DNA from: an uncultured Rhodanobacteraceae bacterium
GTDB taxonomy: Bacteria > Pseudomonadota > Gammaproteobacteria > Xanthomonadales > SZUA-5
DNA: 64,000 bases
Reading direction: 5' to 3'
Assembly (NCBI GenBank): GCA_937928755.1
Contig: CALEZI010000127.1
Span: forward strand, 71,616-135,615
Shown: positions 1 through 8,235 of the stretch, piece by piece
Layout of the letters: each line of letters starts with the position of its first letter
Numbering within the stretch: the first letter of the stretch is position 1
The notes under the pieces: model-generated
Seen by the model: only the letters and a program-made list of their open reading frames with translations
Told to the model about the DNA's origin: nothing
Databases searched by the model: none
Position numbers and translations under genes: made by a program

Positions 1-72
1 AAGGGCATCGACGCCGCGCAGACCTTCGTCGATCGCCAGGCGCATTCGTTGAAGCGGGAGCGCACATGGTAG
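1..72 (+). CDS. hprK: C-terminal end of probable HPr kinase/phosphorylase (partial)
   Basis: An open frame enters the window at base 1 and ends with TAG at 70-72 after 23 residues (ending ...SLKRERTW). It overlaps the rapZ start codon by a few bases. The identification rests mainly on order: in xanthomonad-type regulatory PTS clusters hprK sits directly before rapZ, EIIA(Man), HPr and EI, and this block has exactly that downstream order. HprK phosphorylates and dephosphorylates Ser46 of HPr, and the HPr encoded here has Ser46. The catalytic part lies outside the window, so the sequence alone does not prove the call. Confidence 0.6.
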   Translation, partial: KGIDAAQTFVDRQAHSLKRERTW

Positions 73-953
73 ACGCGGTGCAGCAGAGCCAGGGAAAGAT
101 CCGGCTGGCGGTGGTCAGCGGATTGTCCGGTTCGGGCAAAAGCGTGGCTTTGCGCACGCTCGAGGATCTCGGTTTCTATTGCATCGACAATCTGCCGGCG
201 AGCCTGTTGCCGGCGTTGGCCGATCACGCTCTCGGCGCCGGCGAAACACGTTACCCGCGCCTCGCGGTGGGCATCGATGCGCGCACTGCCGCCGCCGATC
301 CCGACGAACTGGCGCGCGCGTTTTCCCACCTCGCGGTGATCGGACTGCCGCCATTCCTGTTGTTTCTGGACGCCCGCGACGATGTCCTGCTGAAGCGCTT
401 CAGCGAAACCCGTCGGCGCCATCCGCTTGGCTGCGAGGGTTCGTCGTTGTCCGATGCGATCTTTCGCGAACGCCAGGTACTGAAATCGCTGAAACAGATC
501 GCCGATGTCGAAATCGACACCAGCGAGCTCAATGTCTACCAGTTGCGTCGGCGCATCCTCGAGGCGCTCGGCATCAGCGCCAGCGGCGTGTCGCTGTTGT
601 TCGAGTCGTTCGCCTTCAAGCGCGGCGTACCCGATGACGCCGATTTCGTGTTCGACGCCAGGGCGCTGCCCAATCCTCACTGGGAGTCGCGGCTGCGGCC
701 ATTTTCCGGTCGCGATGCCGCTGTGCGCGAATACTTCGAGCAACGCGCCGAAGTCGGCGAATTCATCGACGATGTCGAGCGCTTCCTGAAACGCTGGCTG
801 CCGCGTTTCGATCCCACCGAGCGCAGTTATCTGACGGTCGCCATTGGCTGCACCGGCGGCCGTCACCGCTCGGTCTACATCGTCGAACAGTTGCAGGAGC
901 GCTTCCGGGTGCTCGGTGGGGAGGTGCTGTGTTTTCATCGGGAACTGGCGTGA
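66..953 (+). CDS. rapZ: RapZ, RNase adapter / nucleotide-binding protein
   Basis: The 295-residue product has the Walker A motif GLSGSGKS at residues 19-26 and the conserved C-terminal stretch GCTGGRHRSVYIVEQL, both typical of RapZ/YvcJ. In enterobacteria RapZ binds glucosamine-6-phosphate and guides RNase E to the small RNA GlmZ. Outside enterics the RNA target is usually unknown, so only the family is certain. Length matches the family (about 285-300 residues). The ATG overlaps the end of the upstream gene, implying translational coupling in one operon. The following gap of 238 bases carries a G-rich/C-rich inverted repeat. Confidence 0.95.
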   Translation: MVDAVQQSQGKIRLAVVSGLSGSGKSVALRTLEDLGFYCIDNLPASLLPALADHALGAGETRYPRLAVGIDARTAAADPDELARAFSHLAVIGLPPFLLFLDARDDVLLKRFSETRRRHPLGCEGSSLSDAIFRERQVLKSLKQIADVEIDTSELNVYQLRRRILEALGISASGVSLLFESFAFKRGVPDDADFVFDARALPNPHWESRLRPFSGRDAAVREYFEQRAEVGEFIDDVERFLKRWLPRFDPTERSYLTVAIGCTGGRHRSVYIVEQLQERFRVLGGEVLCFHRELA

Positions 954-1013
954 GAGCGGTGCACCCTGGCGCTGGGCCCCTGCGGCGTCCGCGTTCGGCG
1001 CCGCGTGCGTCGA

Positions 1014-1163
1014 TGAAAAAGGGGCAGGGGGCAGGGGGCAAGGGGTCTGCACTGTCGTCGGCCCGGACTCTATCGCGCTTCGAGTGCGACATCTCGCGAT
1101 CAGCCGTATCGGCGCGGAAAGGCATTCCCCCTTTCCCCGGCCGCCAGTCCCTTTTTGCGTCGG
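1014..1163. repeat. G-rich/C-rich imperfect inverted repeat between rapZ and EIIA(Man)
   Basis: Four runs of four to five G separated by two- or three-base spacers lie at 1021-1045, preceded by an A tract. A complementary C-rich arm with a T tract lies at about 1123-1158. The left arm alone fits the usual intramolecular G-quadruplex pattern on the coding strand. The arms could also pair in the mRNA into a long hairpin between two PTS genes. No coding potential is seen here. Confidence 0.6.
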
Positions 1164-1191
1164 CACTGATTCCGCTGCGCAGGCATCGCTC

Positions 1192-1581
1192 ATGAGCGTC
1201 GGTGTGCTGCTGGCTACTCACGACGGGATCGCTACCAGCATGCTGGCCGCTGCACGCCGGGTGATGCGCGTTCTGCCGCTCAAAGTGGACATTTTTGAGG
1301 TACCTTGGGACGTCGGCGATGCCGAAGTGCGCACCCGCGCCCTGCGCCAGTCTCTGCGTGAACTGGACGAAGGCATGGGTGTGCTGGTGCTGGCGGATCT
1401 GTACGGCGCATCACCCTTCAACCTGGCGGCAGAACATGAGCCGGGGCGAACAGTGGTGCGGGTGGCCGGATTGAACTTGTCGATGCTGCTCAGGGTGTTG
1501 AACTACCCCGAGCTGGCTTTGCGGGAACTGGCCGAAGTGGCCAGAGACGGTGGACGATCGGGGGTGGTGATCGATGGTTGA
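1192..1581 (+). CDS. PTS EIIA component, mannose/fructose-type (EIIA-Man) domain protein
   Basis: This 129-residue single-domain protein begins MSVGVLLATHDG. His10 in the THDG context is the expected phosphorylation site of EIIA(Man). The segment VLVLADLYGASPFN is the conserved second motif of the fold. No EIIB, EIIC or EIID partner is present, so it probably works in a regulatory phosphorelay fed by HPr rather than in sugar uptake. The ATG at 1192 is chosen because upstream in-frame sequence runs into the G-rich repeat and lacks family similarity. Its 3' end overlaps ptsH by 8 bases. Confidence 0.92.
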   Translation: MSVGVLLATHDGIATSMLAAARRVMRVLPLKVDIFEVPWDVGDAEVRTRALRQSLRELDEGMGVLVLADLYGASPFNLAAEHEPGRTVVRVAGLNLSMLLRVLNYPELALRELAEVARDGGRSGVVIDG

Positions 1582-1843
1582 ACGCGAGATCACAGTCAGC
1601 AACCGACTTGGCCTGCACGCGCGCGCGGCAGCCAAGCTGGTGCAACTCAGTGGTCGTTACGCCTCACGCGTTTCGCTGATCTGTCGCGGTCGCGAGGTCA
1701 ACGCACAGAGCATACTCGGCGTCATGATGCTTGCTGCCGGTAAAGGAGTCGTGGTAATCGTGCGTGCCGATGGTGCCGACGAGGAGGGCGCATTGCAGGC
1801 GGTGGCCGAGTTGTTCGATCGTCGCTTCGACGAACCGGACTGA
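1574..1843 (+). CDS. ptsH: HPr phosphocarrier protein
   Basis: The 89-residue product has the catalytic motif GLHARAA with His15, which takes phosphate from enzyme I, and the regulatory motif AQSILGVM with Ser46, the target of HPr kinase. Both sites being intact agrees with an HprK upstream. The gene overlaps the EIIA(Man) gene by 8 bases and is followed 50 bases later by enzyme I. Length is normal for HPr. Confidence 0.96.
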   Translation: MVEREITVSNRLGLHARAAAKLVQLSGRYASRVSLICRGREVNAQSILGVMMLAAGKGVVVIVRADGADEEGALQAVAELFDRRFDEPD

Positions 1844-1893
1844 CTCATGCAGCCCTGCGCGCGCCGAACACGGGTTGAATCGGGAGGCGTCGC

Positions 1894-3627
1894 ATGGCGC
1901 TGATCCTGAGCGGGCAGGGCGCATCCAAGGGCATCGGCATCGGCCGCGCGCGGGTGCTCGAAAGCGGCGGCGTCGAAATCCCCGAGTACACGCTGGATCC
2001 CGATCAGATCGGTGCGGAAATCGATCGCTATCGCGCGGCCGTGTCCGCCGCGCGCGCCGAACTGACCGTGGTTGCCGATCGCCTCGGACCGCAAGTCGCC
2101 AGCGAGGTGCGTGAGTTCATCGAGACGCATTTGATGATGCTCGAAGACGACGCGCTGGTGGAGTCGCCCATCGAGTTCATCCGCGCGCGATCCTGCAACG
2201 CCGAGTGGGCGCTGAAGCAGGCGCGCGATCAGTTGTTCGCCGCCTTCGAGCAGATGCAGGACGACTACTTCCGCTCGCGGCGCGACGACGTCGATCAGGT
2301 GGTCAAGCGCATCGCAGCAGCGCTGGTGAATCGGCCGGCGCGTTCGCTGTTCGTCGAGGAAGACGCGCTCGACGACACGGTCATCGTCGCCGACGACATC
2401 GAACCTGCCGAACTCAACGGCCTGGCCGAGCGCGGACTTGCCGCCTTCGTCATCGAAACCGGCGGGCCGCTTTCGCACAGTTCGATTCTGGCGCGTTCGC
2501 TGGGCGTACCGTGTGTCGTCGGCGTGCGTGGTGCGCGGCAGATGGTGCACGAAGGCCAGTTGCTGATCGTCGACGGCGATCGCGGCTTCGCGCTGATCGA
2601 TCCGGATGGCGAGCGCCTGACGCGCTACCGCGAACGCCAGCACGAGCAGAGGCGGCGGGCAACGCAATTGTTGCGACTTGCCGGCACTGCGGCGCGTACC
2701 GCCGACGGCGATTCGATTCGGCTCTGGGCCAATGCCGAGCAGCTCAAGGATCTGGATCTGGCGCTGCGCCATGGCGCCATTGGTATCGGGCTGTTTCGCA
2801 CCGAATTCCTTTATCTCAACCGGACCCAGCCTCCCGAAGAGGAAGAACAGTACCAGTCCTATGCGGACGCCGTGAAGCGCATGCAGGGACACCCGGTCAC
2901 CTTGCGCACGCTGGACATCGGCGCCGACAAGCAATTGCCGTTGGGCCAGGATCCTGCGGAGGCAAATCCGGCGTTGGGCTTGCGCGGCATTCGCCTCAGC
3001 CTGAAGTTTCCGGATCTGTTCCGCACGCAGATTCGCGCCATCCTGCGCGCGGCGATGCATGGACCGGTGACCATGTTGCTGCCAATGCTGGGAGGCCCCG
3101 AGGACGCATTGCGGGCCCGCGCCTTGATTCGCGAGGCGGAAGACGAACTGCGCGCCAGCGGCGTTGCCTTTCAGGAACGCGTGCCGGTAGGCGGCATGAT
3201 CGAGGTCCCGGCAGCCGCAATCGCCGCCCCGCGCATGGTCGAGATCCTCGACTTCATTTCCATCGGCACCAACGATCTGATCCAGTACACGCTGGCCATA
3301 GACCGTGGCAACCAGGCCGTCGCGCGTTGGTATGAACCGCTGCATCCGGCGGTGCTGCGACTGATCAGTTCGGTCATCGACATCGCGGTGGCGATGGGCA
3401 AACCGGTGTCGCTATGCGGCGAGATGGCCGGCGACACGCGTTATACAGCGCTGCTGCTAGCCCTCGGGCTGAGCGATTTCAGTCTGCATCCGCGTGGCAT
3501 CCTGGAGCTCAAGGAAACCCTGTCGCGGCTGCAGCGCAAGCCGCTGCTGGGCTTGAAACGTCGCATCCTGGAGTGCAACGGTGGCGACGAAGTGACCGCA
3601 GTGCTGAAGTTGGCGACGGGGCGCTGA
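1894..3627 (+). CDS. ptsI: PTS enzyme I (phosphoenolpyruvate-protein phosphotransferase)
   Basis: The 577-residue protein has the usual domain order: an N-terminal HPr-binding domain, the swivelling phosphohistidine domain with GGPLSHSSILAR (active His near residue 195), and the PEP-binding TIM barrel with FRTEFLY, SIGTNDLIQY and the catalytic Cys motif SLCGEMAGD near residue 508. It transfers phosphate from PEP to HPr. There is no N-terminal GAF domain, so it is EI rather than the nitrogen-PTS form EI-Ntr. A GGGAGG ribosome site lies about 7 bases before the ATG. It is the last gene of the PTS block. Confidence 0.96.
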   Translation: MALILSGQGASKGIGIGRARVLESGGVEIPEYTLDPDQIGAEIDRYRAAVSAARAELTVVADRLGPQVASEVREFIETHLMMLEDDALVESPIEFIRARSCNAEWALKQARDQLFAAFEQMQDDYFRSRRDDVDQVVKRIAAALVNRPARSLFVEEDALDDTVIVADDIEPAELNGLAERGLAAFVIETGGPLSHSSILARSLGVPCVVGVRGARQMVHEGQLLIVDGDRGFALIDPDGERLTRYRERQHEQRRRATQLLRLAGTAARTADGDSIRLWANAEQLKDLDLALRHGAIGIGLFRTEFLYLNRTQPPEEEEQYQSYADAVKRMQGHPVTLRTLDIGADKQLPLGQDPAEANPALGLRGIRLSLKFPDLFRTQIRAILRAAMHGPVTMLLPMLGGPEDALRARALIREAEDELRASGVAFQERVPVGGMIEVPAAAIAAPRMVEILDFISIGTNDLIQYTLAIDRGNQAVARWYEPLHPAVLRLISSVIDIAVAMGKPVSLCGEMAGDTRYTALLLALGLSDFSLHPRGILELKETLSRLQRKPLLGLKRRILECNGGDEVTAVLKLATGR

Positions 3628-3703
3628 GAGAGCACCGCGATGCCGCAAGCATTCGCGGCAACCCGGCTCGAAGATCCTTGCGGGTGTACACACCGGACGA
3701 CCC

Positions 3704-4243
3704 ATGAAAATCACTGAACGCGACACTCTGCTCGGCTCGCTGAAGTCCCGGTTCGAAAAGAACATGCGCCGGCATCAGGAGCTGGCGTGGGCCGACGTTC
3801 AAGCCCGGCTTGAGGTCACCTCCGCTGCTTTGCTCGCGCTGCAGGCGATGGAAGCGACCGGCGGAGAACCGGACGTTGTCGGTCGCGACGGCTCCCAGGT
3901 TCTTTTCTGTGACTGTTCTGCGGAGAGTCCACAGGGTCGCCGCAGCCTTTGTTACGATCAAGCGGCGCTTGCGGCACGCAAGGAAAACAAGCCCAAGGGT
4001 TCGGTCGAGGAACTGGCTGCAGCCATCGGCATCAAACTGCTCACCGAAGCGCAGTACCGCCATTTGCAGACACTTGGGACATTCGACCTCAAGACATCGA
4101 GTTGGATCAGCACGCCGCAGGATGTCCGTGCGCTCGGTGGCGCGCTGTTCTGTGACCGGCGCTATGGCAAGGTCTTCGTCTATCACAACGGCGCCGAGTC
4201 ATATTACGCAGCGAGAGGTTTTCGCGGCTGCCTTTGGGTCTGA
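3704..4243 (+). CDS. DUF4256 family protein
   Basis: The 179-residue product matches the DUF4256 family along its whole length, with the signature segments GGEPDVVG, DCSAESPQGRRSLCYD, LGTFDLKTSSW and FCDRRYGKVFVYHNGAESYY. The biochemical function of the family is not known to me. The gene stands alone, 76 bases after ptsI, and is followed by short direct repeats and a REP element rather than an obvious partner. Confidence 0.88.
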   Translation: MKITERDTLLGSLKSRFEKNMRRHQELAWADVQARLEVTSAALLALQAMEATGGEPDVVGRDGSQVLFCDCSAESPQGRRSLCYDQAALAARKENKPKGSVEELAAAIGIKLLTEAQYRHLQTLGTFDLKTSSWISTPQDVRALGGALFCDRRYGKVFVYHNGAESYYAARGFRGCLWV

Positions 4244-4274
4244 GGAACCACTGAACGAGTTCGAACCACGTCGA

Positions 4275-4339
4275 CTGTCCGCGATTCCTCGTCCGCTATT
4301 CCTCGACTGTCCGCTATTCCGTCCGGTCCGCTATTCCTC
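4275..4339. repeat. Short direct repeats of TCCGCTATTCC
   Basis: The 11-base word TCCGCTATTCC, or a one-base variant, occurs four times within about 65 bases, separated by TCG, TCGACTG or GTCCGG. It lies just downstream of the DUF4256 stop and before a REP palindrome. It looks like slippage-type duplication; no function is visible. Confidence 0.6.
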
Positions 4340-4375
4340 GGCAACGGGCGCTGAGTTGCAGGGATTCTGGCGCAG

Positions 4376-4406
4376 GTCACGTAGCCCTGCGGGCAACGTG
4401 ACCTAC
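4376..4406 (-). repeat. Single REP palindrome, family 1 (GTAGGTCACGTTGCC type)
   Basis: Read on the minus strand it begins GTAGGTCACGTTGCC and closes with the complementary GGGCTACGTGAC. The same unit recurs at 41142-41215, 44312-44343, 47124-47203 and, diverged, 59601-59667. The GTAG head is the tetranucleotide typical of RAYT-mobilised REPs. Its TAG is used in frame as the stop codon of the decarboxylase gene 4403-5416. Confidence 0.85.
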
Positions 4407-5416
4407 ATCTGGAACCGCGCCGCATCCACCCGCAGCCACTCCAGCGCCGTGCCACTGAGCAGTCGTTGGCGCTGTGTGTCGTCGATGTCCATGCGCCGAA
4501 TGTGGGAACCGGGTTCCTGTTCGCCGAGCGGGAACGGGTAATCGGTGCCGAGCATCAACCGCTCGGCGCCGCAGGTGTCGATCAGGTAGGCCAGCGCCGC
4601 ATCGTCGTGCACGCAGGTATCGAAATAGATGCGCTTCAGGTACTCGCGTGGCGGCCGTTGGTTGTCGACCGCCACCAGGTCGGGACGCATGCGGAAGCCG
4701 TGTTCGATGCGGCCGAGCGTGTAAGGAAACGAGCCTCCGCCATGGGCGAAGGCGATGCGCAGCTTGGGCAGACGCTCGAGGACCCCGCCGAAGATCAGGC
4801 TGCACACCGCGCGCGATTGTTCGGCCGGCATGCCGACCAGCCATGGCAACCAGTACTTGGGCATTGATGCCGCGCCCATCATGTCCCACGGATGCACCAG
4901 CACCGCGCAGTCGAGTTCGGCGCAGGCGGCGAAGAAATCGAACAATTCCGGCGCGTCCAGGTTCCAGTTGCCGCAGTGCGAGCCGATCTGCACGCCGTTG
5001 AGGCCCAGTTCGCGCACACAGCGTGTCGCTTCGGCAATCGCCAGTCGCGGTTCCTGCAAGGGTACCGTGCCCAGCGCGAGGTAGTTTGCCGGGTGGGTGC
5101 GACAGATCTCGGCCGAGTGCTCGTTCAGTGCTCGGTGCAACTCCAGCGCCTGCTCGCCCGGGGCCCAATAGCAGAACATCACCGGCACCGTGGAAATCAC
5201 CTGAACGGAAACGCCGAAACGGGCGTAGTCGTCGATCCGCATCTGCGCGTCCCAGGTGCGCGGCTGGATTTCGCGGAAGAACTGTCCGTCCTTGAAGATG
5301 CGGTGACGTCCGTCGCTATGGTCGATGCTCGGAAAGCGCGGGTCGTGGTGGCGCGTGGCCAGATCCGGCCAGTCGCGGGGCAGCACGTGCGCATGGGTAT
5401 CGATCTTGAGGCTCAC
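4403..5416 (-). CDS. 2-amino-3-carboxymuconate-6-semialdehyde decarboxylase (ACMSD)-type amidohydrolase
   Basis: Amidohydrolase-2 family protein with strong whole-length resemblance to animal and bacterial ACMSD: KIDTHAHVLP (HxH metal site), STVPVMFCYWA, VHPWDMMGA, KYWLPWLVGMPAEQ, FAHGGGSFPY and GTDYPFPLGE. ACMSD decarboxylates the kynurenine-pathway intermediate ACMS and so steers tryptophan carbon away from NAD. The GTG start at 5416 is preferred because CAGGAA lies 8 bases before it and the homologous region begins immediately. An ATG at 5440 would overlap a palindromic promoter-like site. No other kynurenine gene is nearby. The stop codon is provided by a REP element. Confidence 0.88.
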   Translation of the reverse strand: MSLKIDTHAHVLPRDWPDLATRHHDPRFPSIDHSDGRHRIFKDGQFFREIQPRTWDAQMRIDDYARFGVSVQVISTVPVMFCYWAPGEQALELHRALNEHSAEICRTHPANYLALGTVPLQEPRLAIAEATRCVRELGLNGVQIGSHCGNWNLDAPELFDFFAACAELDCAVLVHPWDMMGAASMPKYWLPWLVGMPAEQSRAVCSLIFGGVLERLPKLRIAFAHGGGSFPYTLGRIEHGFRMRPDLVAVDNQRPPREYLKRIYFDTCVHDDAALAYLIDTCGAERLMLGTDYPFPLGEQEPGSHIRRMDIDDTQRQRLLSGTALEWLRVDAARFQM

Positions 5417-5439
5417 GTGTTCGGTTCCTGCCGGGGTCA

Positions 5440-5456
5440 CCCGCTATGATAGCGGG
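5440..5456. promoter_or_regulatory. 17-bp perfect palindrome in the divergent ACMSD/grxD intergenic region
   Basis: CCCGCTA-TGA-TAGCGGG is a perfect palindrome with a 3-base centre. It contains TATGAT at 5445-5450, a plausible -10 box for the glutaredoxin gene. A regulator bound here could affect both divergent genes. No matching regulator is recognised, and no good -35 box is seen. Confidence 0.4.
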
Positions 5457-5493
5457 CTGCAACGCCACTCCCGGCGTCGATCGGAGGATACCC

Positions 5494-5823
5494 ATGGATG
5501 TGATGCAGCGGATTCAGGCTCTGGTGGATGCGCACCCGGTGGTGCTGTTCATGAAGGGAACACCGCAATTTCCGATGTGCGGTTTCTCCTCGCGCGCGGT
5601 GCAGTCACTGAAGAATGTTGGCGCCAGTTTCCATTCCGTGAACGTGCTCGAGGATCCGGAGATTCGCGCCGGACTTCCGCAGTTTGCCAATTGGAAGACC
5701 TTCCCGCAGCTTTATGTGCATGGAGAACTGATCGGCGGCTCGGATATCGTGGCCGACCTCGAGGCTTCGGGCGAGCTCCAGCGCATCGTCGACGAAGCAC
5801 GCGCCCAGGCGGGTGCGGCTTGA
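5494..5823 (+). CDS. grxD: Monothiol glutaredoxin Grx4 family (CGFS type)
   Basis: The 109-residue protein carries the CGFS active-site motif (Cys29) after KGTPQFPM, then the conserved WKTFPQLYVHGELIGGSDI segment. CGFS glutaredoxins bind [2Fe-2S] clusters together with glutathione and pass them to target proteins. The ATG at 5494 has GGAGGA 6 bases upstream; an earlier in-frame ATG at 5446 would add residues absent from the family. The stop overlaps the TTG start of the next gene. Confidence 0.95.
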   Translation: MDVMQRIQALVDAHPVVLFMKGTPQFPMCGFSSRAVQSLKNVGASFHSVNVLEDPEIRAGLPQFANWKTFPQLYVHGELIGGSDIVADLEASGELQRIVDEARAQAGAA

Positions 5824-6608
5824 GTGAATTGCTGCCCACGTTCGTGCCGCCGGCCGAGTCATGGTCCGGCGCGGGACTCGGCGGCCGTCAGATCCTGATT
5901 GTCGGTGCATCCGGGGCGCTCGGGCGTGCCTGCGCGCTGGCCGCTGCCGACCATGGCGCCAGCGTCGTGCTGCTTGGACGCCGGGTGGCGTCGCTGGAGA
6001 AGCTGTACGACGAGATTGAGGCACTGGGTGCGCCGCAGCCGGCGATCTACCCGATGAACCTGGAGGGCGCCACGCCGACCGACTACGCTGAACTGGGGAA
6101 CCGCATCGTCGACGGCTGCGGTCGGCTCGATGGCGTCGTCTGCGCAGCGGGCCGTCTGCACGGGCTCACGCCGATCGAACATTTCGAGCCGGAAGAGTGG
6201 CTGCGTACGCTGCAGGTCGGCGTCAACGCGCCGTTCTTGTTGTTGCAGTCGTTGCTGCCGGCGTTGAAAGCATCGATCGCGCAACCGAAAGTGATGTTTT
6301 TCCTCGATGACATCGAGCGCGCCACGCGCCCTTACTGGGGCGCCTATGGTGTCGCCCAGGCCGCACTACGGGCTTTGATCGGCATGGCGGCTGGCGAATG
6401 GAGCGAGCAGGGCGTCGCGGTGATGGGTGTGCAGCCGGCGCCATTGGCGAGCGCATTCCGGCGCAAGGCATTGTTGGGCGAATCGGCTGAGGGACTGGTT
6501 GCCCCGGCGCGCTACGCTGAACTGGCAACCTGGCTGCTTGCGCATGCACCGTCCGAGTGGACCGGGGCGCTGATCGATGGGCGGAATCTGCCCGCAGTGG
6601 CCAACTGA
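5820..6608 (+). CDS. Short-chain dehydrogenase/reductase-like protein with degraded active site
   Basis: About 262 residues with an SDR Rossmann fold: glycine motif VGASGALG in place of TGxxxGIG, CAAGRLHG for the NAG motif, and GAYGVAQAALR at the active-site helix. The layout resembles the YciK subgroup. The catalytic Tyr is present, but the Lys of YxxxK is Gln and the Ser strand reads FFLDDIE without the usual serine. It is therefore probably not a normal oxidoreductase and may be a binding or structural paralogue. The TTG start at 5820 overlaps the grxD stop and is the only start that keeps the conserved N-terminus. MarC follows 8 bases later. Confidence 0.75.
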   Translation: MSELLPTFVPPAESWSGAGLGGRQILIVGASGALGRACALAAADHGASVVLLGRRVASLEKLYDEIEALGAPQPAIYPMNLEGATPTDYAELGNRIVDGCGRLDGVVCAAGRLHGLTPIEHFEPEEWLRTLQVGVNAPFLLLQSLLPALKASIAQPKVMFFLDDIERATRPYWGAYGVAQAALRALIGMAAGEWSEQGVAVMGVQPAPLASAFRRKALLGESAEGLVAPARYAELATWLLAHAPSEWTGALIDGRNLPAVAN

Positions 6609-6616
6609 GCGTCGCC

Positions 6617-7216
6617 ATGGAAGTGATTTCCGCCGCAATCCTGTTGTTCCTGATCATGGATCCGCTCGGGAACATCCCGGTGTTCCTGTCGCTGTTGAAG
6701 CAGTTGCCGCCAGCGCGACGACGTTTCGTGCTTGCGCGCGAGCTGCTCATCGCGCTGGTGGTGCTGCTGTTCTTTCTCTATTCGGGACAGGCGCTGCTGG
6801 AGTTGCTGCATCTGCGCCAGGAGTCGGTCAGCATTGCGGGCGGCATCGTGCTGTTCCTGATCGGCATCCGCATGATCTTCCCGCCGCAAGACGGTCTGTT
6901 CGGCGACATTCCCGAGGGCGAACCGTTCATCGTGCCGATGGCGATTCCGTGTGTCGCCGGCCCTTCGACGATTGCTGCGCTGATGCTGCTGGCCAACGAT
7001 GGCCCCGGTCGCCAGCTCGAGTGGACGCTGGCGTTGGTCGCGGCCTGGTTGGCCACCGCCGTCATCCTGTTCGCGGCGACCGTGCTCTACCGCTGGCTCG
7101 GCGAGCGCACTCTGGCGGCGTTGGAGCGGCTGATGGGCATGCTGCTGGTGGCGATCTCGGTGCAAATGTTCCTCGATGGCGTGGTCAAGTACCTGAAGAC
7201 CGCGCCGCTGGTTTAG
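6617..7216 (+). CDS. MarC family inner-membrane protein
   Basis: The 199-residue protein has about six hydrophobic segments and the MarC/YhgN signatures LFLIMDPLGNIPVFL near the N-terminus and VPMAIPCVAGPSTIAALM in the middle. Members are integral membrane proteins of uncertain function; the old link to multiple antibiotic resistance is not supported by later work. It follows the SDR-like gene closely and is probably co-transcribed with it. A long palindromic repeat lies downstream. Confidence 0.9.
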   Translation: MEVISAAILLFLIMDPLGNIPVFLSLLKQLPPARRRFVLARELLIALVVLLFFLYSGQALLELLHLRQESVSIAGGIVLFLIGIRMIFPPQDGLFGDIPEGEPFIVPMAIPCVAGPSTIAALMLLANDGPGRQLEWTLALVAAWLATAVILFAATVLYRWLGERTLAALERLMGMLLVAISVQMFLDGVVKYLKTAPLV

Positions 7217-7293
7217 TGTGGCGATACCGCGGAGAGTTCGCGGGCGAACACGACTGTCTCGCCGAACATATCGCAAGTCGTTGAAAGAATGGA

Positions 7294-7474
7294 TTTGTCC
7301 GCAAAGGACGCAAAGGACGCAAAGAGAGCAAAGAGAGCAAAGAAGCCAAGGGTTGGTGCATTGCTGGCTTCGCTTTCCTTTGCGTCCTTTGCGTCCTTTG
7401 CGGACAAAAATGCACACCCCATGGTCGCGAACAGTTCGATGCGCGAATGAGCGCGCCGGCAGGCGACCAGGACT
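7294..7474 (-). repeat. Long palindromic element A, copy 1, with head module
   Basis: The core at 7294-7408 begins TTTGTCCGCAAAGGACGC and ends with the inverted complement CCTTTGCGGACAAA, enclosing a variable middle. At 7433-7474 lies the inverted ~42-base head also found next to copies at 46727-47115, 60683-60729 and 62334-62380. On the other side (about 7240-7293) a diverged tail resembles the tail of the 46931 copy. No open frame is supported. The element fills most of the 310-base gap between marC and the next gene. Confidence 0.85.
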
Positions 7475-7526
7475 GCCAAGGTATCGTAGCGAAGCCTGCA
7501 CGCCCGGTCTCCGAGCCTACCCACCC

Positions 7527-7985
7527 ATGCGTCCCACACTGCTGGTCGTCCACCACAGCCATGGCTGGCGCACCACGCGCATGGCCGAGGCGATTGTCGC
7601 CGCGGCGCAGGCAACCGACGCTGTCGATGTGATCGCGCGGCGCGCCGCCGACGCCACCCTGGCCGATCTGACCTCAGCCGATGGCTATCTGTTCGGCACG
7701 CCGGAGACCTTCGGTTCGATGAGCGGATTGCTCAAGGATTTTTTCGAGCGCACTTACTATCCGGCGCAGGATCGGTTGCGCGGCCGCCCCTATGCGCTGT
7801 TCGTGTGCGCGGGGAATGACGGCAGCGGCGCGGTGGCGTCGATCCAGCGCATCGCGCGTGGTTACGGACTGCGCGAGGTACAGCCCGCGCTGATCGTGCG
7901 CAGTGATGCAGTGGAGTCGCGGCGATCCGATTGTGAAGAATTGGGCACTTTGATGGCGCTGGGACTGTCGCTGGGCGTGTTCTGA
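7527..7985 (+). CDS. Flavodoxin-like / NAD(P)H-dependent FMN reductase family protein
   Basis: The 152-residue product begins LLVVHHSHGWRTTRMAE, a phosphate-binding loop of the flavodoxin type, followed by DGYLFGTPETFGSMSG and FVCAGNDGSGAVASI, which match the later FMN-contacting loops. It probably binds FMN and carries electrons or reduces a quinone. The exact role is not shown by context: it stands alone between a repeat element and the receptor gene. The ATG at 7527 is the first start that keeps the conserved first strand. Confidence 0.75.
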   Translation: MRPTLLVVHHSHGWRTTRMAEAIVAAAQATDAVDVIARRAADATLADLTSADGYLFGTPETFGSMSGLLKDFFERTYYPAQDRLRGRPYALFVCAGNDGSGAVASIQRIARGYGLREVQPALIVRSDAVESRRSDCEELGTLMALGLSLGVF

Positions 7986-8235
7986 ACCCGCGGGACGGGC
8001 CTTTCCGAGTCGGCAATGGAGCTTGCGTATCAGTATTGACGCAGAATCTGAGGACTTCATGGGCTGATCACGGTCGTTCAGTGTTCGATGACATCGGCGC
8101 GCGCTGTTAACAAACCGTCATCCAGCGCTGTTAAACTCCGCTTAATTCCCGCTGCTGAGTCCACCCTCGATGACCGATCGAGCCGAAGTGGGCCTCGGTA
8201 GTCCAATCCCGCAACACAAAGGTCAGGCAGTCGCC

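Noticed and set aside
844..1191. Longer start for the EIIA(Man) gene
   Set aside because: The extra residues would come from the end of rapZ in another frame and from the G-rich repeat. The family N-terminus begins at 1192.
1657..3345. 562-residue open frame on the minus strand
   Set aside because: Antisense to ptsH and ptsI, both of which have intact active sites.
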